From Psychrobacter pacificensis (GTDB lineage: Bacteria; Pseudomonadota; Gammaproteobacteria; Pseudomonadales; Moraxellaceae), in the NCBI RefSeq assembly GCF_900101915.1, contig NZ_FNAL01000015.1:3116-67115 (forward strand): a stretch of DNA of 64,000 nt, written 5' to 3'. Within the stretch, counting starts at the first letter, position 1. Each line of letters begins with the position of its first letter. This document shows, piece after piece, positions 17,819 to 27,466 of the stretch. The notes under the pieces were generated by a model. The model saw nothing but the letters and a program-made list of their open reading frames with translations, did not search any database and was not told the DNA's origin. The translations under genes were made by a program, and so were the position numbers.

Positions 17819-17845
17819 AAAAAAAGGCCATCGATTGATGACCTT
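17819..17845 (-). terminator. Rho-independent terminator after the TonB receptor gene
   Basis: Stem AAGGCCATC with GATGACCTT (one G-U pair) and seven Us on the minus strand, beyond the stop at 17890. Confidence 0.8.
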
Positions 17846-17889
17846 AATTTATTTTGATAATGATAGGATTTTTATACTGCTAGACAGGC

Positions 17890-19803
17890 TTAGAACCAGT
17901 TATAGGTTAAAGAGGTGAAAAAGTTAGTACCGTCAGTATTATAGCCAATATCTGTTATATAATCTTCGTTAGTGATGTTGTTTAAGCGTGCCGTCATAGA
18001 CAAGTTATCAGTAAGCTTATAGTTACCACTGATGTTCAGCAATCCATAATTGTCTACAAATTGAGCGTCAGTATTGGTAATTCTGCTGTAATAGTCTCCC
18101 ACATACTGATATTCAGCGCGTATATCTAAACTTGGTAAACGGTAGCCTATGTAGACTAATCCTTTATGTTCAGGACGATAAGGAAGGTGGTTACCACTGT
18201 AATCTATGGCATTCTGACTAAAATCTACTCTGCCAGTATAGTCACTCTTATCTTTAGCATCTTGATAGTCATAGCTACCACCAAATAAATAGCTATCAAT
18301 AACCCAATCAGATGTTAATGATACACCTCTAATTTCAGCTTTATCTACATTGACAGCTGTGCCTTCTGGAAACGAAATTAGATCATCAACATCATTATAA
18401 TAGCCAGTCAGCCGTGTAGCTTGTAATGGTGTGCTGTATTCAACAAAGGCTTCATAGTTGTCGCTGGTTTCCGGCTGTAGATCAGGGTTGCCACCATATC
18501 CAGGGTATATATCATTGAACGTAGGTGCGCGGAACCCTTTTGCGTAGCTGGTACCAATACGCCATTCAGGGTTAATATGGTAGGCGCCGCCGAAATTATA
18601 AGTGGTTTCATCACCATATTGTGAGTTGTCATCAAAACGTATATTAGCTTGGGCATCGAACTGGTTAGTTGCCAAAACATAGCCTAAAAAGGTACTGGTC
18701 ACATCGCGATCATCAATGTCATATTCACTACTATCTAGGCTTTGATTTAGGTACTCAACGCCGTAAACGCCTTGGCCGACCGCAAGTTGATGTTGACCTA
18801 CTAAGCTGATTTGATCTTGTTTGCTGTCAAACACTCCACCGTATTCGCTAGAAGAGTCACTTTTATCAATTGAGTGACCATACTGTAATTTAAGTGAAGA
18901 GCCTGGTAGATAACGCCAATCTACGTATGCTTGAGCGCTACCGTTTTCTTGATCAGCATGAGCATTCTCATAATCACCATCATCAAAATCGGTAGTGGAT
19001 TTACTGTACAAAGCACTGGCGCCTGCCAACCATTGATCATTAATACGTTGATTTAAAGCAATACTTACGTTGTCGCTTTCAAATCCATCTTCATCTTTAT
19101 TATAACCAACTGCATTAGGCAGCTTGGCGCTAATGCCGTCATCTTCATTGTGACTAGCTGACAAACTCAATGTCGTGCCAGTCTCGTTAGCGAACTGTGC
19201 GCTAGCACCGTATAAGTATTGATCATTTGAGCCGACACCAGCGGTAACTGACATACTGCTTCGATTTATATTGCCGCCTTTAGTGAATACTTGAATGACA
19301 CCGCCCATCGCATCCGCACCGTAGATGCTAGAACCTGATGCTCCATAGAGAACTTCAATTCGATCAATTTGATCAGCAGGTAGCAAGTTTAACGCGGCGC
19401 CGCCCGCACTTAACGAGCTATACCGTATACCATCAATAAGTACTAATATTTGTTTATTATCATAACCGCGCATATAAAAATTTGAGGTAGTCCCTGAGCC
19501 GCCATTGGTGTAATGACTGAACCCTGGCTGACGTTTTAAAACGTCAAGTGCCGTCTGACCTTGATAACGCTGTAGCTCTTCCTTATCAATCACGCGAGTT
19601 TGTGCAATCACATTACTGGTTTTGGTAGGCGTACGCGTGGCTGTTACGACAATTTTGTCAAGCTCAACTTGGGGCATCTCGCTATCGTTAGTATTGATTA
19701 TCTCAGGGGTCGCCGCCATTGCTGTGTTGACTGCAAATAAACCAAGCGTGCTTAAGATACTTAGGCGAAGATAGGTACGTGAAGATGAACGTGATAAAGA
19801 CAT
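17890..19803 (-). CDS. TonB-dependent outer-membrane receptor, BtuB-like
   Basis: 637-aa outer-membrane beta-barrel importer, probably for vitamin B12 or a related corrinoid. A signal peptide spans about residues 1-30 (ending NTAMAA). The TonB box region reads DKIVVTATRT. The plug domain includes ALDVLKRQPGF, RGYDNKQILVLIDGIR and IEVLYGASGSSIYGADAMGG. The barrel ends in ...FFTSLTYNWF with the terminal aromatic expected for outer-membrane assembly. The ATG at 19803 gives a correct signal peptide; the frame extends to 19842 without a better site. No cobalamin riboswitch is seen upstream, and no B12 transport genes are nearby, so the substrate is uncertain. Confidence 0.82.
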   Translation of the reverse strand: MSLSRSSSRTYLRLSILSTLGLFAVNTAMAATPEIINTNDSEMPQVELDKIVVTATRTPTKTSNVIAQTRVIDKEELQRYQGQTALDVLKRQPGFSHYTNGGSGTTSNFYMRGYDNKQILVLIDGIRYSSLSAGGAALNLLPADQIDRIEVLYGASGSSIYGADAMGGVIQVFTKGGNINRSSMSVTAGVGSNDQYLYGASAQFANETGTTLSLSASHNEDDGISAKLPNAVGYNKDEDGFESDNVSIALNQRINDQWLAGASALYSKSTTDFDDGDYENAHADQENGSAQAYVDWRYLPGSSLKLQYGHSIDKSDSSSEYGGVFDSKQDQISLVGQHQLAVGQGVYGVEYLNQSLDSSEYDIDDRDVTSTFLGYVLATNQFDAQANIRFDDNSQYGDETTYNFGGAYHINPEWRIGTSYAKGFRAPTFNDIYPGYGGNPDLQPETSDNYEAFVEYSTPLQATRLTGYYNDVDDLISFPEGTAVNVDKAEIRGVSLTSDWVIDSYLFGGSYDYQDAKDKSDYTGRVDFSQNAIDYSGNHLPYRPEHKGLVYIGYRLPSLDIRAEYQYVGDYYSRITNTDAQFVDNYGLLNISGNYKLTDNLSMTARLNNITNEDYITDIGYNTDGTNFFTSLTYNWF

Positions 19804-20203
19804 GGTCAATTCCAAAATAATCAAATTAAAAAATACAGACATAAAAAATAACTATTAAGACGTAAAAGGTGTCAAAAGTTACAAAAAACAGTATATAAGC
19901 AAAACTGCGCTCATTATCTACAAAAGTTCCGCCTTTATAAACCACTTTAACCTAATGTTTCTTCACGGTAGGATGAATATAATTCATGATGAGATGCTGA
20001 TTATTAATTAGAGAGCTACTTTTTTATTAACGCCTATTATTTTAGTAAGCGGAATGGATTGCACAGAGCGCTAAAAACAACTGACTCACACAGTTAGCGA
20101 CAAAAACCTATAATCAAAAGCACTGCTGTTATAAATAATTGTTATCATAGTGCCGATATTATGTGTTCTTCATTGTGCCACTCATAAAGTTAAGAGGTTT
20201 GTT
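19804..20203. other. Divergent promoter region between the TonB receptor and MscS genes
   Basis: 400 bases of AT-rich DNA that should contain both promoters. I looked for a cobalamin riboswitch and a Fur box. I found only partial resemblance to the latter (GATAACAATTAT near 20140 read on the minus strand) and a 6-bp dyad ATGAAT/ATTCAT near 19974. No RNA gene or ORF is supported. Confidence 0.5.
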
Positions 20204-22174
20204 TTGTCTACTCAGCATAATCTGACTCCCAGTACCGCGTCCTCTCTCCTAAATTCCATCATCAAAATATCCTCTATAGTCATAGCGCTGGTGCTGGCTG
20301 CCGTGTTGAGTATGGTGGTGCCGCATACTGCTTTTGCTGTGGATGCGGGCGCGCTTGGCGTGAATGGTGATAGTAGTGAGGAGACGGTAGCTACACCTTT
20401 ACCTGATTCATTTGGGCGAGATACACCGCGTCATACTGTACAGGGTTTTATCAGTGCGCTGAGCGAAAACGACTACTTGCTGGCAAGTAACTATCTAAAT
20501 TTATCCAAGTCCGATAACCCAACGACTGTCGTACGTCAGTTTAAACAAGCGCTTGATGCGGGTGGGCGATTCCAACCTGATTTGCAAATCAGTAATACCC
20601 CTGAGGGCAATCTCACCGATCAACTACCACCAAGTCAAGAAAATGTCGGTGTGATTAACATCGGTGAAAAAAGTGTGTCGTTGTTACTAGAAAGAGTGGT
20701 CTCCAAGGAGAACGAGCAGTATTGGCAGTTCTCGAGTGAGACGCTGAGTTCTATACCGGAAGTGATAGAAAACTCAGAGCCGACCTTGGTATCGCGCTAC
20801 ACGGTGGATTCATTAGATGGCAAAAAGCTCTTTGGTTATCAGCTGGCTGATTTGGTTGCTGCGCTATCCATGATTGTGAGTAGCTTTGTCCTCACTTATA
20901 TCGCAGTATGGCTGTTATACCATCTATTGAGGATTGTTTATCCTCGTGTGCGCGGCGTGCCTTTGCCATTACCTGACAAAGTGATACTGCCGCTTTCTGT
21001 GGTCATTATGGCGCTGATCTTATCTGAAGTGATGGTCTATGCAGGTGTGTCCGTCACGCTGCGCGAACCAGTCAATCGCTTTACTGATATTGCTTCTTGG
21101 CTTGCGCTAACTTGGCTGCTATTACGAGTTATTGATGCCATATTTACTCGAGCGGTCAACCTAAGCTATAAGAAAAACTATACTGAGCGTGTCTCAATCT
21201 TGGGACTGCTCCGAAAAGTCGTCAAAGCGCTACTCTTAATATTTGCGGTCATTGTCATTTTTGGTAATTTGGGTTTTGACTTAACCACAGGTATTGCTGC
21301 ACTGGGTGTGGGTGGTTTGGCATTGGCACTTGGTGCACAAAAGACCATTGAAAACCTTGTTGGTAGTGTCGTAGTCGTCGCGGATTCACCAGTACGTATC
21401 GGTGATTATTGCAAATTTGGCACTTATGAAGGTACTGTTATTGACATCGGTATTCGCTCATCACGTGTGCGCACATTGACACGGACCGTTGTCACGGTGC
21501 CAAACGGTGATTTTTCATCGATGCAGATTGAAAACTTTACCTCGCGTGATATGTTCCGCTTCTTTCATCAGTTGTATCTGAAGCGTACTGCGGATATCGA
21601 TGTGGTCTTCAAGATGGTCAAAGACTTAGATGAGTTTTTAAAAGAGCATGAGATGACCAACCAAGAGTGGAATCAAGTTAATATTTTAGAGCTACGCCAA
21701 GACTGCTACGTCATTCAGCTACAGGCATATATCAATGCCAATGATGTGATGGAGTTTTATGATAAGCAAAACGTGGTGTTCGTTGATGTATTAAACCAAG
21801 TCGCAAAATATGATGTCGAACATGCATTGCCAACCCAGCAGCTGATTGTCAATCAAGCGGAGCTTGAACATCATATGGAAAACAATATTGTTAAAACAGA
21901 GGATGACGCCTCAGAAGACCATAGCGATACGAATAGCAATGAAACAAATGTCAGTTTAGAAGACAATGATGATAATAATTCTGATGATGTGACTATCAAC
22001 AAAGACACCGACAATGCTAACGATGATATGGCAAATAACCAAAAGTCATCTATGGCAACTGTCAGTAGAAAGGGTGCGCTCAAAGCGCTCAAACACAAAA
22101 GTCGTATGCTAAGAAAAAGCAAATTTAAGCATACTAAAAACAAATTTAGCTTGTCTATATGGAATCAGCCTTAG
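20204..22174 (+). CDS. MscS-family mechanosensitive channel
   Basis: 656-aa inner-membrane channel of the MscS superfamily that would release osmolytes on hypo-osmotic shock. It has a cleavable-looking signal sequence (ending HTAFA), a periplasmic segment of about 150 residues, and several membrane helices. The pore-lining helix is rich in Gly and Ala (GIAALGVGGLALALGAQ) and leads into the MscS beta domain (RIGDYCKFG, VVTVPNGDF). The last 110 residues are an acidic Asp/Asn-rich stretch followed by a basic Lys/Arg-rich end, unlike the short MscS tail. I chose the TTG at 20204 because AAGAGG lies six bases upstream; the longer frame from 20150 would spoil the signal peptide. Confidence 0.87.
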   Translation: MSTQHNLTPSTASSLLNSIIKISSIVIALVLAAVLSMVVPHTAFAVDAGALGVNGDSSEETVATPLPDSFGRDTPRHTVQGFISALSENDYLLASNYLNLSKSDNPTTVVRQFKQALDAGGRFQPDLQISNTPEGNLTDQLPPSQENVGVINIGEKSVSLLLERVVSKENEQYWQFSSETLSSIPEVIENSEPTLVSRYTVDSLDGKKLFGYQLADLVAALSMIVSSFVLTYIAVWLLYHLLRIVYPRVRGVPLPLPDKVILPLSVVIMALILSEVMVYAGVSVTLREPVNRFTDIASWLALTWLLLRVIDAIFTRAVNLSYKKNYTERVSILGLLRKVVKALLLIFAVIVIFGNLGFDLTTGIAALGVGGLALALGAQKTIENLVGSVVVVADSPVRIGDYCKFGTYEGTVIDIGIRSSRVRTLTRTVVTVPNGDFSSMQIENFTSRDMFRFFHQLYLKRTADIDVVFKMVKDLDEFLKEHEMTNQEWNQVNILELRQDCYVIQLQAYINANDVMEFYDKQNVVFVDVLNQVAKYDVEHALPTQQLIVNQAELEHHMENNIVKTEDDASEDHSDTNSNETNVSLEDNDDNNSDDVTINKDTDNANDDMANNQKSSMATVSRKGALKALKHKSRMLRKSKFKHTKNKFSLSIWNQP

Positions 22175-22214
22175 AAGTGATTTTTCCATATAGGCAATTA
22201 TTCTACACGGTCAG

Positions 22215-22847
22215 CTATAAAGGTACTGCGGTTTTATTGCGTAATAAGCCGTAGTATGACCAGAGCAGTAAGCTGGCAGCGCTGCGATACGGTGACCAGT
22301 GCTGAGTGAGGTTGTTAAGCTGCTTGGGTGTTGGTCGTTCTGCTAAGCCTAATAACTCCATCGCCGCAACCTTGATGGCCAAGTCGTCAACAGCAAGCAC
22401 ATCTGCGCGTTTTAAAGAAAAGAGCAGGTACATCTCAGCGGTCCAGCGTCCGATACCAGTGACCGCCGTAAGCGTTTTGATGGCGTCTTCATTAGGCATA
22501 TTTTCTAAAGCTGCAAAATCGATATTATGATCCACTAAGGAGCGGATATAGCGAGTTTTTTGCTTAGACAATCCCTGAGCTTTTAAAGCCTCGTCAGTTG
22601 CTTCACCGATTTTATACGGCGTTGTCAACGCAGCATCAACCAACCGCTTCCAGATACTTGCCGCCGCCGCAACAGACAACTGCTGACCGACCATTGCTCT
22701 CATTAATTGCTCAAACCCACCTGCATTGTGCCTAAGATCAGGTAGACCAACTTGCTCGTAGATAGCCGCGAATTTTGGCTCAATTGCAATCAATGCGCTG
22801 ATGTTTTCGGATAGCTCTTGGGGTGTCTCAATGGTTTGTATGCTCAT
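22215..22847 (-). CDS. DNA-3-methyladenine glycosylase, AlkA-like (HhH-GPD)
   Basis: 210-aa base-excision repair glycosylase that removes alkylated purines. The helix-hairpin-helix is seen as AVTGIGRWTAEMYLLF, and the GPD part has the catalytic Asp in AVDDLAIKVA. An MVGQQLSVAAA helix earlier is typical of this family. It lacks the N-terminal domain of E. coli AlkA, as many short bacterial homologues do. It faces the MscS gene tail to tail with only 40 bases between them. Confidence 0.9.
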   Translation of the reverse strand: MSIQTIETPQELSENISALIAIEPKFAAIYEQVGLPDLRHNAGGFEQLMRAMVGQQLSVAAAASIWKRLVDAALTTPYKIGEATDEALKAQGLSKQKTRYIRSLVDHNIDFAALENMPNEDAIKTLTAVTGIGRWTAEMYLLFSLKRADVLAVDDLAIKVAAMELLGLAERPTPKQLNNLTQHWSPYRSAASLLLWSYYGLLRNKTAVPL

Positions 22848-22954
22848 ATTGATGTCACTTTGGTAGTTAAATAGTGAGTGGATAATTCAATAGTAAAGGC
22901 TGATAGGTGAATATCAAAGGAATAATCGTTAAGGATTGACAGGTGGATAATCGA

Positions 22955-22988
22955 TAAAAAAAGGACTGCAAGTAAGCAGTCCTTTTTT
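22955..22988 (-). terminator. Rho-independent terminator after smrA
   Basis: 11-bp stem AAAAGGACTGC with GCAGTCCTTTT and a U-run on either strand, 30 bases past the minus-strand stop at 23019. Confidence 0.85.
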
Positions 22989-23018
22989 ATTTAATAGAGT
23001 TATCATAAGCGATGACTT

Positions 23019-23750
23019 CTATTCGCCATCTGTTTTAGGCTTTTTGAGCAGTACCAATACCGCGCCATTGCCACCGTCTTTTGGCGGTGCAGAGCAAAAT
23101 GCCAATACTTCTGGCAATTGACGTAACCAACCATTGACACAGGTTTTTAGAATTGCTTCGCTACCTTTACCGTGGACGATTTTTACCATGGTTTCATTTT
23201 TTTGCTTCGCTTGACTCAGTAGCTGAGTCATGGCGTCACGTGCTTCTTCTATCGTACAGCCATGGATGTCTACCGCATCGTACCAACGCAGCTTGCCTTT
23301 TTTGAGCTGGTCAAAGATTTTGTTTTGCAAGGTTGGCTGCTTATATGACAGGTAAGCTTCAGCGGCGACAGGGTTCAGTAGGGCTTGCATGTCTGACAAG
23401 CCTGCGCCTAAATCGCTGGCTTCACTGCCTTGAGCGGCCGCACGTTTTGATAGTGTTGCGGCATCAGGTTTGCCTACTCTTGCCGTGCTAGTAGGTGAGC
23501 GTACGTTTTTGTCTTCTAGCTGAATGACACCATGCATAGCTTGCATGAACAGTACTTTGTCATCGTCAACATGTTCACTGTCTAGCTGCTTGACGGTCTT
23601 TTTCACTTGCTTTTGCGTTGGCAAAGTAACAGGCTCAGTGGGCTTTTGGTTTTCACCTTCAGGTGAGTTGGTATCACGGCCTTTACTCAATTGGCCTTTT
23701 AATTCTTTAAGTTGGTCTTGCATTTCTTTTGAAAACAGAGAGTTTGACAT
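23019..23750 (-). CDS. smrA: Smr-domain protein (SmrA-like)
   Basis: 243-aa protein with a disordered, charged N-terminal half and a C-terminal Smr domain (about residues 150-240). The domain shows VDIHGCTIEEAR, a variant of the LDLHG motif, and a VKIVHGKGS loop. Smr domains are small nucleases: SmrA-type proteins nick DNA in vitro, and related SmrB cleaves mRNA at collided ribosomes. Which substrate applies here is not readable. The gene lies 107 bases after trpC on the same strand and has its own terminator, so it may be the last gene of the trp transcript. Confidence 0.8.
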   Translation of the reverse strand: MSNSLFSKEMQDQLKELKGQLSKGRDTNSPEGENQKPTEPVTLPTQKQVKKTVKQLDSEHVDDDKVLFMQAMHGVIQLEDKNVRSPTSTARVGKPDAATLSKRAAAQGSEASDLGAGLSDMQALLNPVAAEAYLSYKQPTLQNKIFDQLKKGKLRWYDAVDIHGCTIEEARDAMTQLLSQAKQKNETMVKIVHGKGSEAILKTCVNGWLRQLPEVLAFCSAPPKDGGNGAVLVLLKKPKTDGE

Positions 23751-23857
23751 AAAAGTTAACGTATCGTTGGTTGATGAATGAAAAGTTGAGTCATTTATAG
23801 GGTAAATATTTTATTCAAGCTATCTGATTCTATTGAGGCTTGAACTATTGAGTTACT

Positions 23858-24733
23858 TTACTCGTCTACTGCGACGCCCGCAAGTAAGGATTGTAACGCT
23901 TGTCCCGGATGATCGGTTTTCATAAATTGTTCACCGATTAAAAAGTGCTGAATATCATGACTTAGCATAAGCCGAATATCATCCCTGCTATGAATGCCGC
24001 TCTCGGTCACGATCAGTGGTTTTTGATCGGCATTATCAGCATCAGCAGAGAGTGCTTCGATTAAGATATTTTTCAAATCGAGCGTGGTTTGTAGGTCCAC
24101 ATCAAACGTGTTTAAATCACGATTGTTAATACCGTAAATATTGTGCGCTGAGCGTGGTAGCTGTAGCGCCCGATCAAGCTCAGACTGTGTATGCACTTCT
24201 ATCAACACATCCATACCAAGCTCAATACTGAGCGCGTGCAACTCTTGTACTTGTGTGTCATCTAGGCAGGCCATGATGAGTAAGATGCAGTCAGCACCCA
24301 TTAAGTAAGATTGATATATCTGATAGACATCAATCATAAAATCTTTGCGAAGTATTGGTAAGCTTGAGACATTTGCCGCTTGAATAAGGTACGTATCATC
24401 GCCCTGAAAATAATCGCGATCAGTCAACACTGATAGACAGCTGGCACCCGCTTGCTCGTACTGCTGCGCAAATAGAGCAGGGGTAAAATTATGATTGATA
24501 ACGCCTTTAGATGGCGAGGCTTTTTTGATTTCAGCAATAATGCCAACACCATTATTTTCAGGGCTAGCAGCACGTAGGGCAGCAGCAAAACCTCGGCGCG
24601 GTTTGTTAGCAGCTGCGACTTGCGCTTTTAAGTCTGCAAGGGATAGCGCCGCGCGAGCTGCTTTTACTTCTTCTACTTTGGTTGCGACAATGCGCTGTAG
24701 TACCGAAGGTATGTCTGAATGAGTTGTGGTCAT
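23858..24733 (-). CDS. trpC: Indole-3-glycerol-phosphate synthase
   Basis: 291-aa TIM-barrel enzyme for the fourth step of tryptophan synthesis. Motifs: IIAEIKKASPSKG (catalytic Lys), LSVLTDRDYFQG, LPILRKDFMID, GINNRDLNTFDVDL and VTESGIHSRDD. It stands alone rather than fused to TrpF, as in Pseudomonas and Acinetobacter. Its start lies 72 bases after trpD in the order trpG-trpD-trpC. Confidence 0.96.
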   Translation of the reverse strand: MTTTHSDIPSVLQRIVATKVEEVKAARAALSLADLKAQVAAANKPRRGFAAALRAASPENNGVGIIAEIKKASPSKGVINHNFTPALFAQQYEQAGASCLSVLTDRDYFQGDDTYLIQAANVSSLPILRKDFMIDVYQIYQSYLMGADCILLIMACLDDTQVQELHALSIELGMDVLIEVHTQSELDRALQLPRSAHNIYGINNRDLNTFDVDLQTTLDLKNILIEALSADADNADQKPLIVTESGIHSRDDIRLMLSHDIQHFLIGEQFMKTDHPGQALQSLLAGVAVDE

Positions 24734-24805
24734 GCTGTTATCCGAATATTGTTAAAGGTAAATAGGTAGTGATATATAGTTTTGCACTGTATTGGTGCGT
24801 ATAAA

Positions 24806-25927
24806 TCAACCCTCAATCACTAGCTGCTGCGTGTATTTGGCCAAAGACTCAAGCTTGAGTAAAGCATCACCATTTTGGATGATTTTTTGAGCTCGGCTAA
24901 CGCCATTAGGATAATTGCTGGCAAGTCCGGCGGTATATATTGCCGCACCTGCGTTCAAAGCAATCATATCGCGGGCTTTAAGTACAGCACGGTCATGGGT
25001 ATCAGCACCAGATAGAGCAGCGCGGATCAGTGCAAGGCTTTGCTCAGGAGAGTCGACATCGAGACCAATCAGGGTTTGCGATTCAATACCTGCATCTTCT
25101 GGCATCATCTCATAAACGGATATTTCACCATCTTTTAGTTCAGCAACTGTGGTCGAGGTTGCTAGACTGATTTCATCCAAACCATCTTTTGCGCCGACGA
25201 CCATGACATGCCGTGCGCCTAGGTTTTTCATGACTTTGGCAATTGGCTCACACAGCTGCGCGGTAAAGACACCAATAACTAAATTGGGCGTACCAGCAGG
25301 GTTGGTTAATGGGCCTAAAATATTAAAGATGGTACGCGCTTTTAGCTCACGACGTACAGGATTGGCATAACGCATGGCGCTGTGATGGTTGGGCGCAAAC
25401 AAAAATCCAATCCCTTCATTCTCGATACAATCTTTTGCTTGTTCTGGAGTCAGCGCAAGACTGATGCCTGCTTGCTCAAGCAAATCTGAGCTACCAGATC
25501 TGGTTGAGACACCACGATTACCATGCTTGGCAACTTGTGCGCCAGCCGCCGCGACAACGAATGCCGATGCAGTCGATACGTTAAATAAGTTGGCACCATC
25601 ACCGCCAGTACCAACGATGTCGACCAAATAGTCGCAGTTTTTTGGCTCAATATTGGCAGCCAGCGCACGCATCGCACTGGCTGATGCGGTGATCTCATCG
25701 ATGGATTCGCCTTTCATACGTAGACCTGTCAAAATAGCGCCCATCATCGCGTCGCTACATCTACCTTGCATGATAATCAGCATCACTTGATACATCTCAT
25801 CAAAGGTCAAATCGATGTGCTGAAAGATTCTACTCAAAGCCGTCGTCAATAATTGATGTATTTGGGCATCAGACAGTTTTGCAATACCCTCTGGCGTGTG
25901 AGCTTCTTCTGTTTTTGTCGTACTCAT
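24806..25927 (-). CDS. trpD: Anthranilate phosphoribosyltransferase
   Basis: 373-aa enzyme transferring phosphoribose from PRPP to anthranilate. Motifs are DIVGTGGDGANLFNVST (the PRPP loop), KHGNRGVSTRSGSSDLLEQAG and the LGPLTNPAG segment. It is slightly longer than E. coli's TrpD domain because of a hydrophilic N-terminal extension. It is the middle gene of trpGDC. Confidence 0.96.
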   Translation of the reverse strand: MSTTKTEEAHTPEGIAKLSDAQIHQLLTTALSRIFQHIDLTFDEMYQVMLIIMQGRCSDAMMGAILTGLRMKGESIDEITASASAMRALAANIEPKNCDYLVDIVGTGGDGANLFNVSTASAFVVAAAGAQVAKHGNRGVSTRSGSSDLLEQAGISLALTPEQAKDCIENEGIGFLFAPNHHSAMRYANPVRRELKARTIFNILGPLTNPAGTPNLVIGVFTAQLCEPIAKVMKNLGARHVMVVGAKDGLDEISLATSTTVAELKDGEISVYEMMPEDAGIESQTLIGLDVDSPEQSLALIRAALSGADTHDRAVLKARDMIALNAGAAIYTAGLASNYPNGVSRAQKIIQNGDALLKLESLAKYTQQLVIEG

Positions 25928-26028
25928 GATGATCTCGCTTATGATTGTTTTTTTATGTGAATCTGTTTTTTGTGTGAATCTATCTATGATTTGAGATAGA
26001 GTAATGAAAGCAGGTTCTTAAGTCAAAA

Positions 26029-26652
26029 CTAGCCTACCTGTGGTAGCGCATCTGATGCTAGTTTTGCCAAGCCATAAGTGTGTAAAAAGTTATTAAGTAG
26101 TTGATAACCTGCTTCGCTCAAAATGGACTCAGGATGAAACTGGACGCCTTCTATGGCAAGTGACTTGTGACGGATACCCATGATCTCTTCAATACTACCA
26201 TCAACGTTCTGCGTCCATGCGGTCAGCTCAAGGCAATCTGGTAGGGTACGCTTATCAATGACAAGTGAATGATAGCGTGTGACTTGCGATGGGTTTGGTA
26301 GTCCGGCAAATACGCCTTGGTCATTATGATAGACGGCTGATAACCGTCCGTGCATAACTTCACCTGCTTTGACGACTTGCCCACCAAACGCCTGCCCAAT
26401 CGCTTGATGACCCAAACAAATACCAAGTATCGGAATAATGCCTTTGAATGTCTCGATAACTTCGAGCGAAACACCCGCACGATCAGGGTCGCATGGACCT
26501 GGGCCAATAACAATCACGTCCGGTGCTAACGTTCGAATCTGCTCGATAGTCACTTGATCATTACGCCAAACGGTGATGTCCTGCTGCAATTCACCGAAAT
26601 ATTGTACGATATTGTACGTAAAGCTGTCGTAATTATCGATCATCAAAATCAT
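26029..26652 (-). CDS. trpG: Anthranilate synthase component II (glutamine amidotransferase)
   Basis: 207-aa class I glutamine amidotransferase subunit supplying ammonia to TrpE. The N-terminus reads [16 protein letters not shown]. The nucleophile is Cys79 in [11 protein letters not shown], and the His-Glu pair is in [10 protein letters not shown]. trpE is not next to it and must lie elsewhere, as is usual in Moraxellaceae and pseudomonads. The same subunit can serve p-aminobenzoate synthase in some bacteria. No leader-peptide attenuator is evident upstream. Confidence 0.95.
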   Translation of the reverse strand: MILMIDNYDSFTYNIVQYFGELQQDITVWRNDQVTIEQIRTLAPDVIVIGPGPCDPDRAGVSLEVIETFKGIIPILGICLGHQAIGQAFGGQVVKAGEVMHGRLSAVYHNDQGVFAGLPNPSQVTRYHSLVIDKRTLPDCLELTAWTQNVDGSIEEIMGIRHKSLAIEGVQFHPESILSEAGYQLLNNFLHTYGLAKLASDALPQVG

Positions 26653-26950
26653 GAAGGTTTCAACTTATCAGTTTTATTCTGTTTGTAATATAGGATATAC
26701 GCCTACCGATGTTCAGGGCTTTAGTTACCAAACACAAGCAGCTATGATTACGACATAGGGCGTTATGGCGCGCGGTTATCTTACCACTATTTTGTTCTCT
26801 ATCAAATGCAGAGCATGGGCTAGCTAAATAAGCATTACATAAAAATATTTTTCTCTCATCATAATGATTTCACGATCAGAGAAACATCAGCAAATCGATA
26901 TTTTATTATTGCACCGTAAAAGAACAATATAATAATTATAAGATTTTCTC

Positions 26951-26967
26951 AGCACCAATATAGTGCA
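26951..26967. promoter_or_regulatory. NtrC (GlnG)-type enhancer site
   Basis: AGCACCAATATAGTGCA fits the 17-bp NtrC palindrome (TGCACY-N5-GGTGCA): both GCAC/GTGC arms are present with correct spacing. It lies about 170 bases upstream of a sigma-54 promoter, a normal enhancer distance. Confidence 0.65.
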
Positions 26968-27118
26968 AAATTATCACAATTAGTGCGTCGAATAACCTCT
27001 CAATATAAAGGTTGTTAGCAAAAATATATTTTTATATAAAAGTTATTTTGCGTAAGGCTCTGTAATTATTGGGAAAATTTTGTTTTAAGTGAGGTAAATA
27101 GTAATTTCTTTGAGATAT

Positions 27119-27134
27119 TGGCATAGCCTTTGCA
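27119..27134 (+). promoter_or_regulatory. Sigma-54 (RpoN) promoter of glnA
   Basis: TGGCATAGCCTTTGCA matches the -24/-12 consensus TGGCAC-N5-TTGCW at all but one position, with the GG and GC doublets exactly 12 bases apart. Together with the upstream NtrC site it implies nitrogen-limitation control of glnA. Confidence 0.75.
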
Positions 27135-27466
27135 TTATTGAAGTTGGTATGATTATTGATGACCATAAAAACGGGTCTAAAAATAATTATTCATAAGTGC
27201 CAGAAGAGTTCAGCATGACGAGTTATATATTGCTAGAATGATATGAGAATTGACTTAGGATGTTTGTAGACCATTGAGATGACTATTGGTCTAATTAAGA
27301 AAGCGTCTTAGGTGAGTGTCTTGACTAATCCAACAAATAGTGCTGATAATAAGCATAATATCGAATGCGCTGTTTGGTATTGGAAGGACATCTGGAATTC
27401 TTGCACAAGAAATGGCACCAACAATTTTAAATTGCAATAACGTGACCAACACAACGGAGATTATGT

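Larger units (their letters stand above)
26653..27466. other. Long regulatory region upstream of glnA
   Basis: 814 bases with no credible ORF. The part next to trpG should hold the trp promoter. The part next to glnA holds an NtrC-type palindrome and a sigma-54 promoter, listed separately, plus a further NtrC half-site-like TTGCACC near 26909. The 320 bases between the promoter and the glnA ATG form an unusually long leader or contain a second promoter. Confidence 0.6.

Noticed and set aside
19804-20203. Cobalamin riboswitch or Fur box upstream of the BtuB-like receptor
   Set aside because: No B12-box or core motifs of the cobalamin riboswitch could be found on the minus strand, and the best Fur-like match agrees at only about half of the positions.
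27420-27466. A second sigma-54 promoter at TGGCACCAACAATTTTAAATTGCA just before glnA
   Set aside because: The spacing between the TGGCAC and TTGCA boxes is 13 bases instead of 5, so it does not fit the consensus.
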